From Cylindrobasidium torrendii FP15055 ss-10 (lineage: Eukaryota; Basidiomycota; Agaricomycetes; Agaricales; Physalacriaceae), in NCBI GenBank assembly GCA_000934385.1, contig KN880585.1, positions 1 to 57,903 of the forward strand: a stretch of 57,903 bases of DNA, read 5' to 3'. Under the pieces are notes generated by a model that worked only from the letters and a program-made list of their open reading frames with translations, was not told the origin of the DNA and searched no databases. Positions 11,455 to 23,150 of the stretch are shown in pieces. The position numbers were made by a program, and so were the translations under genes. Position 1 is the first letter of the stretch. Each line of letters begins with the position of its first letter.

Positions 11455-12118
11455 TGTGGATTGGGAGCGCTCCGACTCTGAATCCACGAGTGTGACAAAG
11501 TGGAAGCTAGGATAACTCGGTGACACGAGGAGTGAGCGAACGAGAAAACCAAAAAATAGCAGGAGGCGTCAAATTCTCGGGGAGACGAAATGTGAACAGG
11601 ATGGGAAGAGTGATGGTCAAGTGTGAGTGTCTCCGTAACCGAACCGAGTCTACGGCTGACTTCGGCAGCCTCGATCACAAGTATGTATGCAACCTAATCA
11701 TTCTTTTGCAGTGCAAAGTCGCATCGCCAAGTTGGGACGTACTCTGTCCATCCATCTCACAAGGGCTGAGATTGAAATTGAAGTCCTACCCACCATTTTC
11801 ATATCTGCGTTTTGCGCTTTTCGGTAACGCCATGAATGGCCGCACCATTTTTGAGGTAGAACACGATGGCAGGAGGCGTCCGGCGCCAGACTTTCAAACT
11901 CAAAATATCTCTTATGAAGCAGTGATAGGCCTGCATATACATTAGTATGCCCCTGTATCTCGTGGGCGTTGAGCATCTGAGGAATTCAAATGTTAACAAA
12001 GGCGCTCGACAGCCACTTCTTCGTGAGGAAATCAAGAGAGACGCTGTTGACACCTAATTTCGGGGACGGGGAGTCTGTGTGGGCAACGCGCAATGACTAT
12101 CTTGCATCTCTAATACCA
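11455..12118. other. Intergenic region, no gene seen
   Basis: This lies between the ICMT-family start and the stop codon of the next minus-strand RRM gene. Only short shadow frames occur. It should hold the ICMT promoter. Confidence 0.4.
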
Positions 12119-13191
12119 CTACAACGTCGACTTCCCCAATGCCTTCGCACCTGCATCTACCTTTGGCAAGGCCCAATTTGCACGCACACGCGTCCCAGCA
12201 ACGACAATACCCTCTTCTGTTCCTGCATCTCGTTGCCTGCCTGGGCGGCCCCAGTTGAGCCCGGCGGCCTCGCGCGCGGCAGCAGCACTAGCGGTGTCTG
12301 CGAATTGTACGAATGCTGTGGCGCGTGCGGGGGACTGGCGTTTGCGAACTGTATATTAATGAGCATCGTTGGGTGGGGACCACGAAACAGCAGGAGATTT
12401 GGAAGGAATGGGTGTGGGGTGTACACGGATGGACAAAGAACATACCACGGCGTTTTCCCTGCGCGTCAAAGGACCATTCTGTGTCTTGTGACGGTAGTTG
12501 GCGAATGTTGACCCGTGCTACGGTACCATATGGGGCGAATGCAGCTTGGAGGTCGGCATCGGTGACTGTATGCGGAAGAGGGGAGACGTATAATGTGTCG
12601 GTTGGGGCGGGAAGCTCTGAACCAAGCATCAGTTTAAGTACAGAAGTATTGGTCAAGCATAGAAAGTGAATTGTCGGCTATTGTGGGGGCATAGTGGGAG
12701 AGTGAAAACGCACTGGAGCGAGGCATGCCCATATTCAACTTTTCAAACCCTGGCGGTCGTTGCTTTGACGCTCCAGAGTCCGCCTTCACATCGATGTTAT
12801 AGTTTCCGAGGGCGAATGGTGCAGCGGCATGTGCAGCGACGACGGCTTGGGCCTCTGCGTCATTCTGAAACCATAGGAAGCCTATCTTACTGCGGCTGGT
12901 TCTGGGTGTGGATATGGGTTCGGTCTGTGGAGGGAGACCTAACAGGCATGAGAAGGATGCAAAGACGACAGAGAAACGATGAAACGCACTAGTGTGGTCT
13001 TTCACTATTACGACACTGGGCTTGTACTCTGAGAACAGCGCTTCGACTTCTGCATGGGTCGTTTGTTTTGGAAGACTGCCGAGGAATACTCTTGCTCGAT
13101 GTGTAAGGCCGTGTGCTGGCGCGTCGGATGTATAGAGCCGCGAGAGTGGCTGAGAGCGTAGAGTACGGCCTAGAGACGCCAGGCGAAGCAT
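12119..13191 (-). CDS. Two-RRM RNA-binding protein, probably mitochondrial (B)
   Basis: Four exons (13191-12990, 12938-12714, 12616-12446, 12348-12119) give 275 aa. The N-terminus MLRLASLGRTLRSQPLSRL is an amphipathic basic helix typical of mitochondrial import. RRM1 (about 34-115) begins ARVFLGSLPKQTTHAEVEAL with a late strand KIGFLWFQND. RRM2 (about 140-235) begins DTLYVSPLPHTVTDADLQAA and continues into TAFVQFADTASAA. The first intron (51 nt) is chosen among several AGs because only it keeps the phase and a usual intron length. The gene resembles neighbour A in plan but not closely in sequence. Its promoter is shared with the plus-strand gene at 13507. Confidence 0.72.
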
Positions 13192-13506
13192 TTCTTGACG
13201 CGTTTTCGGAGCTGGTGATGGTCGGGAGTACAGGCAGAGGTGATCAGCGCTTCAGCAGCAGCGCAGAGGGACACGTGCCCGGGATCAAGGTTGCCGTGAC
13301 TTCATCTTCGACGTTCAACATCCCTTTTCTTCGGGGCTTGCATTCTTTTCCTCCGCTCGCCGCCCTCTGCAAGATAAAGAGGACGACGAGGAACACATCG
13401 CAGGACGACGGGACGAACGGCGCGCATATTACACCCTACTCAAATATCCTTCCGTTCGGCCACCCTGTACTACTACAACCTATTGCTGTGACCGAAGGAG
13501 ATCAAG
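13192..13506. promoter_or_regulatory. Divergent promoter between RRM gene B and the coiled-coil gene
   Basis: The two flanking genes start 315 nt apart and point away from each other, so this stretch should hold both promoters. I see no clear TATA box. Confidence 0.4.
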
Positions 13507-15967
13507 ATGGCAAGCCCTCGTCACAAGTCTTCGCGTTCCATGAGTGTAACAGCCGCACAGCAGGGGCCCAATGGCTCTTTTACGCAACGCAAGTTGACCA
13601 GTCAATCGACAACATCCTTAGCCCTGGTGCGTCTTCCTTGCAGCATCTATTCATCGCCTGGCTTCTCCCGCACATTTGCTGATTTTCTTTTCCATCTAGC
13701 CGGACAAGGTGTCCCCGTCAGGCCGGCCCCCATCGCCCCTACGGAACGAATTCTTGCCAAATACATTTACCGGCGTTGATCACGACGGCGGGCGCTCTGA
13801 GGATGGTAGCGACGATGAAGACGATGACAACCGCTGGATGCGCTCTCCTTCCCCCACTTCATCCAGTGTATCGCAATTTGCCGCCAATTTTACGTCCCGC
13901 CTGGGCAACTGGATGTCCCCTGCACGACCGGCGTTCAACTCACTGCCGACGGATGCTGAGCTCGAGGCCGAAGCCGAGCGGGAACGCGAACGCAGCAGGA
14001 GAGAGGCAGAGAGAATCCTGACGGAAGAGGCGGCTGGGCGACGCGCACTGGAGGACAGGCTCTTGGAAACTACGCGGATGCTTCCTCCGCCACCGATTCG
14101 GTCACAAACAATGCCAAACCCTGGCCCGCCTTCGCCTGCCTCGTCTTCTCAGAAAGATGGGATCTGGTCTGCGGTAAAGAACAAGCTCACGCCGACAAAA
14201 GATCCGCTTACGCCTGCGCAGCAGGTCGTGCAAGATGCCAAAGCGCGCGAGAAGAAGTCTGGCAAAGGCAAGGAAAAGGAATGGCCAGCCAAAGGGCACA
14301 ACAAGTTCAACGATCCGGCTTTCTTGAGCCTGAACAACCCGCCAGTAACGCCGCCGAGGAGACCGCTGTCGTCTCCGAATATATCCCCAACGCCGTCTCG
14401 CCCAACGACTACCATTCCTCCTCCGAACCTATCCCCTACGCCTGGTGGACGTGGGAGTGGTGAACATCGTGTGGATTCGCTCATGACCTCCCCGGCCACT
14501 ACCCACAACTCTACGCCAGTGTACGCTCAATTCGATGCTCAGGGCACACTGGACGTGCATGGAACACTCCTGACCATTGCGAGGAGGTTCGAAAAGCTTG
14601 AGAAATGGACTGTCGGACATGTTCGTGCGCTAGAGGACAGGATGAGTGATGTCGAGCGGTGGCTGGTCGACAAGGAGAAAGAAAAGGACGAAGATACCCA
14701 TCCGAACGGCGACAACAGCAGAGAGATTGCGGATATTCGAGACGAACTTGGGGAGGTGCAGAGCCGGGTGGGCGAGCTAGGACGGGAGATGGCGAAGATT
14801 GTGACGGCGCCTGGGAATCTTTCGAACGGACCTAGCCGTGGTTCGGCTGAAATCACGACGCCGCTCGTCCCACAGACGACATCCTCGATTGCGCCGCTCA
14901 TTCCACAAATGACCAACTCGTCGCAGAATACCCCGCTTCATCCACGCTATCAGAGCCAGCACGCGACCATCAGTCCGCCGTTGGGCTCATCGAGGCCGTC
15001 GAGCAGTCGGCTGCCGTATCCGACTGGAGATTATGCATCCCCGCCGAGTACGATGATGAGTCTTCCCTCTGAGAGCTTTTCACCTCCGGTGAGCCCGCCG
15101 CGGTCTCGTCCTGGGTCGGTGACCAGAAACTCGAGTGGAGGCGGGAGAACCTCGATATCGGGGCTTCCGGCGACGACAGGGATCATTCCGTCGATGCATA
15201 GTGTGGCGAACGCGGGCTCTGGGTACAGCAATAGTGGCAGTGGTGGGAACAACAACAGTGGGAGCGCCAACGCCAATGGAGGTGGGGGAGGAGGCGGAAG
15301 TGCAGTTAGCGGTCTCCCTGCACCCACGTCGTCTTCAGTCTCAAGACAGACGAGTGTTAGCCCGGCGCCAGTGAGTCCGACACCAGCAAGCCCGACGCCG
15401 ATGGCTAGGAAGAGATATACGGTCGCACTCGGAGGCCCACTTGTCGCGCCGCCAGATGAGGAGCAGCAGACCCTTGGTCGTGCGTATTTCTCAACGTCGC
15501 CTGGTGGACTCGATGGGTCTGAATATGGCGATGAGGATGAGGATGAGGGAGAAGACCAGCAGGAGACGATTGGGAAGAGGGCAAGTGCGAGGGTCGTTGG
15601 TGCCACTTATGCCCATGGGCACGGGCACAGTCACAGCCAGAGTATCAGCGGTACTGCGAGCTTGGAGGCGTCTCCTGGGGACCGACGGGCGCGTGCACAG
15701 AGCACGTATGGTTTCCCGGGGGCGTTGCAGACGCCTACGAGGCCACTCGTCCCGCGTTCGAAGAGCACGGACAGAGGGAGCCTGGATCGTGCTTTCTCGA
15801 GCAACAGTGCGAGTTCGGCATCCAGTGCCAATGGGTGGGTGGACCCGTATAGGCGGAGGCAGGAGACTCTGAAGGAGGAGAAGCTGGCGCAGCCGAAGCC
15901 ACTGGCGCACGGGAAAGTGCCTATTGGCCAGCTTGTCGCATTTTTCGATAAGGATAAGAAGCGCTAA
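13507..15967 (+). CDS. Large disordered protein with a central coiled coil, unknown function
   Basis: Two exons (13507-13626, 13700-15967) give 795 aa; the 73-nt intron ends TCCATCTAG. I recognise no catalytic domain. The N-terminus is basic and serine-rich, then comes an acidic run (SDDEDDD) and the conserved-looking block FTSRLGNWMSPARPAF. A charged helix rich in E and R follows near 120-155. Long proline- and serine-rich tracts follow. A coiled coil around 330-410 (RRFEKLEKWTVGHVRAL through ELGREMAKI) is the only region likely to fold. A glycine/asparagine/serine tract (GGGNNNSG type) and another acidic patch (DEDEDEGEDQQE) come later. The C-terminus (RRRQETLKEEKLAQPKP, then GQLVAFFDKDKKR) is basic and helix-like. 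It could be a scaffold or cytoskeletal adaptor, but that is a guess. Confidence 0.75.
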
Positions 15968-16428
15968 GGGAGGTGTGGGAAAGCTGAAGTGCGCAGTGTG
16001 TCTGACGATTTAATAATGATTTCTTGTCCTTTGCTTTGTATGTATGAAATCTGCTTATATACCTACTATTGACTTCTGCCTCCATATATCTGGTTATGAT
16101 TCGTATGAAAAGTTGTTGTTTTTTTTTGGTACTCGAGTCCAATGTGTCGAGATCCACGATGCCTCTGATTGCCAGCAATCCTCAATGCGGCGTGACATCT
16201 GATTCTTTACTATTAGGATATGCGTCGACATTTGGGCATCACTAGAGGTCAAGATTCTATCGACACAAGCCAAGGCGTGAAGATTTGAATGCAGTTGATT
16301 TCAAGAAAACGTTCTATGATTAAGTCTAAATGTCCATTTCCCATCTATATACACCAGTAACTCGCTCACTCCTCCTTTACTTGCGAAGGCAGGATTCTGC
16401 TTCACCGAACCTTCTTCATTCGACTCCT
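15968..16428. other. 3' intergenic region of a convergent pair
   Basis: This holds the two 3' ends of the coiled-coil gene and the Q-rich gene. A T-tract of 10 lies near 16119. No gene is seen. Confidence 0.4.
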
Positions 16429-18168
16429 TTAGTGAAGTAGACCCTCTTTTAAACTCTTGAGCAAGCGCGCTGTGGCAGGTTTCAGCTCGTCCAAATTCCT
16501 CAGCCACTCCGGCTCAACTCGAGGTGCATCTTTCCCGAATGGCAATTTGCACTTCCAGCAGTTATTACCGATTCTACGAACGAGAACGATCAGAACTTGG
16601 TCATGAACAATAGCGTACTGCGTCACTTACTGGGTAAGATACTTCTGCCATGCTTCGCGTCCCCCAGGCAGTGGCACACGGCCTTCTTTCCAACGCAAGT
16701 TGCGCTCCTGCGGGCTCATTGCTGCGTATTTCTTTCGCCACGCCAGCAGCGCCTTGATCTCTTTCTCCCGAGCACGGCAGTCTTTCCAGTCGTCTGGAGT
16801 CAGCAGTCCTTGCCTGACCGGAGGTAAAACAGAGACAGGACCAGGGATACGCGTCGCTGGTGTTGGTACAATAGGCTGAGGGGCCGAAGTTCTCTGCCTT
16901 TTGTGCTGTTGTTGCTGCTGATGGATCCGCGGGTCATCGTATGCGTTGTCAGATGTTTCCGTTGCCTTGCGCTTTCCCTTTTGTACGCTTGTCAGCCGTG
17001 GGACCTCTGGGATGGCGTGGGAGTGCGAGGGCGTAGACCCATTCCGTTGTTGCTGTTGCAGCTGCTGGACCTGCCGGTCAACGTACGCGTTGTCGGATAT
17101 ACTGTCCGCCCTACTCTTCCCCTTCTGTGCGCTGGTCAGCCGTGGCGCCTCCGGGATGGCGTGGGAGTGCGAGGGCGTAGGCCGATTCCGAGTCGGCTGT
17201 TGTCCTTGTTGTTGATGTTGTTGTTGTCTTTGCTGCTGCTGAGAGACGTTCCGACCACCGTGAGCGCTGTCGGGGATGCCGTCCGTCTTGTACTTTCCCT
17301 TCTGCGCGCTATTCAGTTGTGGCGTAGCTGGGACGGTGTGGGAGACCTGCGGTGAGGGCGTAGGCCTGTTCCGTTGTTGTTGTTGCAGCTGCTGGACCTG
17401 CCGGTCACCGTACACGCCGCCGTATATGTCGTCTGCCTTTCCCTTCCCCTTCTGCGCGCTGGTCAGCCGCGGGAACTCTGGGATGCCGACGTGTGGGACC
17501 TGTGAAGGCGCGAGTCTACTCTGCTGTTGTTGTTGTTGCTGCTGCTGCCGTCGTTGTTGCTCCTGATAGACCTGCAAGTTACCATCTGGAACGTAGAATA
17601 TTTCGTTTCCCGTGTCCTTCATCTTCTGAGCGCTAGCCAGCCGCGGCGTTTCTGGGATGGCGTGGGAGTGCAAGGGTGTAGGCGGCTGTTGTTGTTGCAG
17701 TCGCTGTTGTTGTGGTTGCTGTGGTTGTCTTTGCTGCTGCTGATGGACATTCCAACTACCGTGGCCATTGTCGGGGAAGTCGTCCGCATTATACTGTCCC
17801 TTCTGCGCACTATGCAGTCGTGGCGTAGCTGGGACGGTGTGGGGGACCTGCACTGAGGGTACAGGCTGATTCCATTGTTGTGGTTGCTGAAGGACCCTCC
17901 AGTCGCCGTTCGAAGTGTTAGAAGTTGTTTCCGCCTGGCGCTTCTCCTGCGTGCTGGTCATCCATGGCGCTCCCGGGATGGCCTGGGCGTGCGAGTCTAA
18001 GGGCGTGGGCAGATACCAGTTTTGATTCTGGGCAGAAATATGGGGTACACTCTCAAAGTGTCCTCCAAGATGAGGCTTCGATGCGTCGGCTTGATCGAAA
18101 TCTAGCGGTTGCGCATCAAACCAAGAGTAGTCGAAGGAGTCGCCTGGCGCAGTGATAGGGAATGTCAT
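16429..18168 (-). CDS. Glutamine-rich protein with seven degenerate repeats, unknown function
   Basis: Exon 1 is 18168-16631 and exon 2 is 16573-16429, joined by a 57-nt intron with a perfect GTAAGT donor; total 560 aa. Without the splice the frame would stop just after KYLTQ. The middle (about 75-430) is seven degenerate units of about 47-60 residues. Each unit has an IPE-x-PRLTSAQKGK-like head, an acidic/aromatic middle (such as DNAYVDRQVQ), a glutamine tract of 4-9 residues and a SHSHA or PHT end. The C-terminal 120 residues are different and may fold: LTPDDWKDCREREKEI-like helix, WRKKYAAMSPQERNLRWKEG, then NNCWKCKLPFGKDAPR with a CxxC. The TATA box at 18220 supports this start. Glutamine tracts are common in transcription regulators, but no DNA-binding domain is seen. 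Confidence 0.7.
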
Positions 18169-19432
18169 GATGAGGGATGAGAGGGAATAGATAGAATTTT
18201 CTAATAGAAAAGGCGAAGCTTTATATATCGGCTTTGGACCGCACAAAGACAAAGACAGAGCCTGGGCATTTGTTTGTTGGATCCAGCACCGCACCCGACG
18301 GCCACACTGACATGAAAACAAAAACAATGGGAGCTGTCAGCGAAAGAATAATTCAATGAGGTCTGTACGTGCACAATTCCCAGATTCAATATCCCAGTAC
18401 TGTTAACGACAAGGTTCCAGGAGGCGACTTAGCGGTACTGGCCGGGATGCGCTGACTACTGAATTACCCAATTTAGGCAAACTTGCCACACGGCGGCTGT
18501 TACTCTTTCAAGACTGATGCTTCCAAAGGCTTGTTGTTTTACACAAGGGAGTGTGAACACTGAATGTTGAACGTTGAACACTGAGGTTGATCGCGAGAAG
18601 CTTCACGAAAACACTGACAATCACAGAGGAACTTGTTAGCGCTAGGGCTTGCAAGAATTCTGGATTACGACTTCGGTGAAAGGTGAGTTTCATTCGCCGT
18701 GCACCATATCCTTTTCTACCACAGCAAACCACACCGTGACTCACGGAGTGTGGGTAGTGTGAACAAACACACATCCAAATAAGGCGAAATTTCTGTTATA
18801 CCCACGGAGCCGGTGACCAACCGGCGACACTAGGCTGCAACTATGCAGCCCATTATCACGTAGAAACGAACAAAGGCAGGGGACGGTATATATAAGAGCG
18901 AGCCGTGGCCAGGTAGAAAGTTCCCGATGCTCTCCTTGCGAACCTACCATCACCACCCCCGCCCGCCACTCAGCGCCCGGTCTGAAGGTCTCGAATTATG
19001 TCGATGCTGATCTTTTTTATCTGGCAACGCTAGGCGACGCAAGACCGACGTACGAATTCTGAATTGGCCACAACTTAGTCGACAAGTTCTGACTTGGACT
19101 GGGCTTGCGCGAACTTTTACCTCAAGAATGGGTTCAAGAAACTCGCCGCCCACGATACGATACGAACACAAATCATCGTCAAGACGAACTCTTTCTGTCG
19201 CCAACTGGGTGGATTCGAGTATGGCGCTAGCGGGAGTGGTGGTCGGTACGGCGCACAGGATCGAGCCAAGCTATTGCTTTTGCGGACTGGCGCTTGGTAG
19301 ACGACTCCGGATGGCGAACTTGAGCTTGAGACTGCAACACTCTGGCTACTAGGATCATAGAAACGTAGTCAACCTTCGGCTTGGGTCTTTTCGGGCGAGC
19401 CATAGGGGACCTGGCTGCACGATATAACCGTC
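18169..19432. other. Upstream region of the Q-rich gene, no gene seen
   Basis: Apart from the TATA box next to the Q-rich gene I see no gene. Open frames here are short and have no consistent splice structure. Confidence 0.4.
18220..18228 (-). promoter_or_regulatory. TATA box of the Q-rich repeat gene
   Basis: On the minus strand this reads ATATATAAAG, 52-60 nt before the chosen ATG at 18168. A start of transcription about 30 nt downstream would exclude the longer frame that reaches 18327. Confidence 0.5.
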
Positions 19433-19959
19433 ATGTTTCCCATAACGGGACATGCAATTTTTCAATTTTCCACATTCTCTTCGCGAGATGTTGTGTCGGA
19501 ATGTAGAAACGTGATGTGGAATACTGGCGGTGATTTGTGTGGGGGTACGTACGCAGTCGCTTTACAGGACTTCCCACAATGCAGTGCGCATTCTGATCAC
19601 ACCCAGTACTCCAGAGATTTCATGCATGATCAACTCAATGTATTTGTCGCTGAGTTAGTCTTCGTCCTTCAGAGGAGGTGGCCCACACGGCTGGAGCATT
19701 TTCTGTGTGGACGATTGAGAATGGGACCACAACAGGAAATTCAACCAACCTCCGTGACCTCGAATTTGGCGCGCCCGATAGCTTCACCGTCAGCAATGGC
19801 AAGGAAGGACAGCAGGGGAGCGTGACCGGCAATGCTTGCGAGAGTGTCACGTTGCTGGTGGACCAACCATTCACTGGAAAGTCGTTAGATACACAAGGGT
19901 ACTGGGAATACATCAACGCACTGCTTTGTGATGTCAGCGTGCCCTATTCGCAGTGTTAG
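19433..19959 (+). CDS. Weak gene candidate, possibly a fragment of a secreted protein
   Basis: Two stretches, 19433-19544 and 19673-19959, join in phase at a GTACGT donor and a TTCAG acceptor to give 132 aa. The second stretch has base use like the real genes nearby, two N-glycosylation-type sites (NGTT, NSTN), five aspartates near the end and two cysteines near the C-terminus. No domain is recognised and there is no convincing signal peptide, so the start may be wrong. It may equally be the last exons of a decayed gene. Confidence 0.28.
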
Positions 19960-20519
19960 AAACGCTTGTGATAGAAGGAATAATGTCCTTACCAGTGCCA
20001 GTGTAGCGAGCAAACACTACGGATGATTAGTATCCGAACGTATATGACGGACGTAAATTACTGACAGTTTTCTTGTTGAGTATTGGCGGTATATCTGAGC
20101 TCGGAAGACTAGAAAACGCGTTCAGCGGATATTATCATTCTTTGGGTGAACTGACCATGATGGTGAGAAGAAAGCGCGATCGAATTAGTCATCGGGATGG
20201 CGGCTTGCGCCACCCTTGGTTCGCCTCTCTCCGTCACGACAGAAACAAAAAATAGCTGTGATGGCTGTGCGGAGAAATGTCGGGTATTCACAAGGACTGC
20301 AGGAGCCATCTACCGCTGAGCCTAAACTGGCGCAACATCTGTGCGACCGCGAATCATTACGCTATGTCGGGCAAACCCTGATGCTTCCTTCATTGCTTTA
20401 AAGCCATGTCATAGCCGTCACAGCAACAGCATCTTTCCCCCTTTCTCCTTCTTGTCCGACCCAACCTTTGGTCGGTCAAAGACACTCCTTTTTCCCGTCG
20501 CTCTTTTCATTCGTTCGCA

Positions 20520-22874
20520 ATGGCTGGTGGTGCCATCGTCGCGCAAGGCGGAGACGCCTACGCGCACCTCATAGACCCAAAGAAGACTTGGTATAATAAC
20601 AGCAGGTACATCCTCTACTGTCTATCCCGCCTCCATCGCTGACATGGCGCAGACTAATGCTCTTGAACGCCTGGATTTTCCTCTTGTGAGCGCGTTCGAA
20701 GGGTGGTACCACAGCGTCTCTCATCCACGCTTCAGTCTTATTACATCTGCGACGAATGGATACGACGGAAGTATGATGAATGGCTTACAATCTCTTACCC
20801 AATGGACCTCGTTCTTCGACCACCCCAGTGCTAGCCAGCTTGGTCTCCTCAACTCCATCCAGGCGCGTCCGGCTTTCTACACCACTCATCTCCCATTGAA
20901 CTGTGTCCAGGGTATCGGCGGGTTGCTCGCGCTTCCATTCGCGCCTTATTGTTCCGACGGACTCGGCCGCCGCTATACCGTCGCTCTTGGAGCCGTCTTG
21001 ATGGTGGGCGCGACAGCAATGCAAACCGCGTCCCAGACGGTTTCTGTGTTCGTTGCGGCGCGGTACGTCATTTTGAGTCTACAATACCCTTTCTTGACTA
21101 ATCAACCTTTCAGTTTCCTCATTGGCTTCGGATGCACCTTTGCAGGTATGCCTCATACATTTCTGTTTGAGGGCCCGTATCTGACATACCTATCCAGCCA
21201 ATGCCGCTCCCATGCTTGTTACGGAGCTTGCCTACCCTCCCTATCGTGCACAGCTCACCTCAACTTACAATTCACTGTGGTATTTGGGAGCGATCATGTC
21301 AGTGCTTCATCAAAACACGGACTCCACACGCATTTTAGCTCATCTACTCTACAGAGCCGCCTGGACGACGTTTGGAACGTTCAAGATTGACAACACCTGG
21401 TCCTGGCGCATTCCCTCCGTCCTTCAAGCTCTCCCTTCGCTAGCACAATTGATTTTCATTTGGTGGGCACCCGAATCCCCGCGTTGGCTCGTCAGTAAGG
21501 GCCGTGACCAAGAGGCCCTCGATGTGCTCGCCTATTATCACGCCAACGGTCGACAGTCCGTCAATTCACATTCGCGTATGCAACTCCTAGCGTCTGACTA
21601 CTTTTCAGAGATGACCCTCTGGTGCAACAGGAATTCAATGAAATGAAGGGCACCATCGGCGATGCTTCCAAGGAAGACAACTCGAGCTGGAAGGCTTTGT
21701 TTGGGACGGTGGGAAACCGCAAACGTGTCACTGTCATCGCGGCCATCGCGTTTTTCTCTCAATGGTCTGGTAACGGGATCGCGTCGTACTATCTCAACAT
21801 GATCTTGAAGGCGGTGGGAATCGAAGATAGCAATGAACAGGTCAGTTGTGCCCATCCCTTGCCGCGCCGTCGCACATATGGACTGACGCCTGCGTGTCTA
21901 GCTCCTCATCAACGGCGTCCTACAAATATGGAACTTCGCATGGGCACTCTTCGCCGCTGGAATGGTCGATAAGGCAGGACGCCGCACGCTCTTCTTGATT
22001 TCTGGTGTTGGCATGCTCGTGTTTTTCAGCGGGCAAACAATCTGCTACGCACTGTTTGTCGAGGAGTCTAACAAAATGGCGGGACACGGAGTTATAGGGT
22101 TCATCTTCCTGTACTATGCAGCCTATGAGTCAGTCTCCTCATGTGCTTCATGGTGTTATGTTGACGGTGCACCAGCCTGGCGTTCACGCCCTTGCTTGTA
22201 TCATACACGGTCGAGATCCTACCCTTCTCTCTGCGGGCGAAAGGTTTGAACATCCTCGGCCTAACGGTTTCGCTTGCGGCAATTTCCAACCAGTACATCA
22301 ATCCAGTGGCACTCGACGCGCTCGGATGGAGGTACTACGTGTGTACTACTTCCTTTGGTCGAGGCTTTCTTGGCTGAGCCCTTTCCAGATCGTGTACGTT
22401 GCGTGGATCGCCTGCGAGTGTGTCTTCCTGTATCTCTGTGCGTCTCCATCTTCCCATCCATATCCGAGTCTTGACATGCGCCAAATAGTCATCATCGAGA
22501 CGAAGGGTCTTTCCCTGGAAGAGACTGCGGTGCTCTTCGATGGGGGGAGCAGCGCCAAGGATACAGAGAAGGCTTTCAATATGGGAATCGCCTTGGATGG
22601 TAACGGCGCGGTCGCTGTGCATAGACAGAGCGGCGTTTCTGTCGGACACCAGCGCGGGGTGTCGTTCCACAGGAAGAGCGCGAGTGCCCAGCGTGGGGTA
22701 TCCCTACAGCTCTCCGCCGATAACTCGTCCGACGATGAGATTAACTTGAAGGGGCAGACGTTACCTCCGGTGTCCGAATACGACGTTGATGACTCGTTGA
22801 AAGGAAATTTCATTGGGGATGGCGCGTCGAGTCGGACCATGCTAGTTGACCCGTCTGAAAGGAAGGCCATATAG
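20520..22874 (+). CDS. MFS sugar transporter, lactose permease-like
   Basis: Twelve exons give 595 aa: 20520-20605, 20653-20685, 20736-20862, 20911-21062, 21114-21145, 21198-21297, 21355-21555, 21609-21840, 21902-22128, 22176-22338, 22389-22437 and 22489-22874; every junction keeps phase. Sugar-porter landmarks: NGYDGSMMNGLQ in helix 1, DGLGRRYT after helix 2, the PESPRWLVSKGR motif after helix 6, DKAGRRTLFL in the second half and ETKGLSLEET after helix 12. The subgroup resembles fungal lactose/galactoside permeases, but the substrate is not certain. The intron at 20863-20910 starts with GC instead of GT and is 48 nt, so its retention would add 16 residues without a stop. The C-terminal tail of about 110 residues is long, basic then acidic, with repeated SGVSVGHQ/RGVSFHR/RGVSLQL words that look like kinase or ubiquitin targets. 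Confidence 0.9.
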
Positions 22875-23150
22875 GCCGAAAATCAGTTGTTCTCTTCACG
22901 ATTTTTAACACGGTTGAACGATGCGTACTACACTACTCAACGCATATCCTTCCCCCTTAGTATGTTTTCGTCCGCTTTACTGCTGTGTTTATCTTAGAAA
23001 CCGAGACGCGGTGTTTAATATCCTCACTATCGTTGTAATCACACTGTACATACATATTCCTCAGGACTTATAGATTTTTTGACCGCTTCAAAATAGGGTG
23101 TGATGGGTTGCTTTGCCACATACGTAGGGCACAGATTAATTCAATATCAA
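22875..23150. other. 3' intergenic region of a convergent pair
   Basis: This holds the 3' ends of the transporter and of the small basic protein gene. No gene is seen. Confidence 0.4.

Noticed and set aside
15031..15606. 191-residue frame on minus rich in P, S and L
   Set aside because: Shadow of the low-complexity part of the plus-strand coiled-coil gene.
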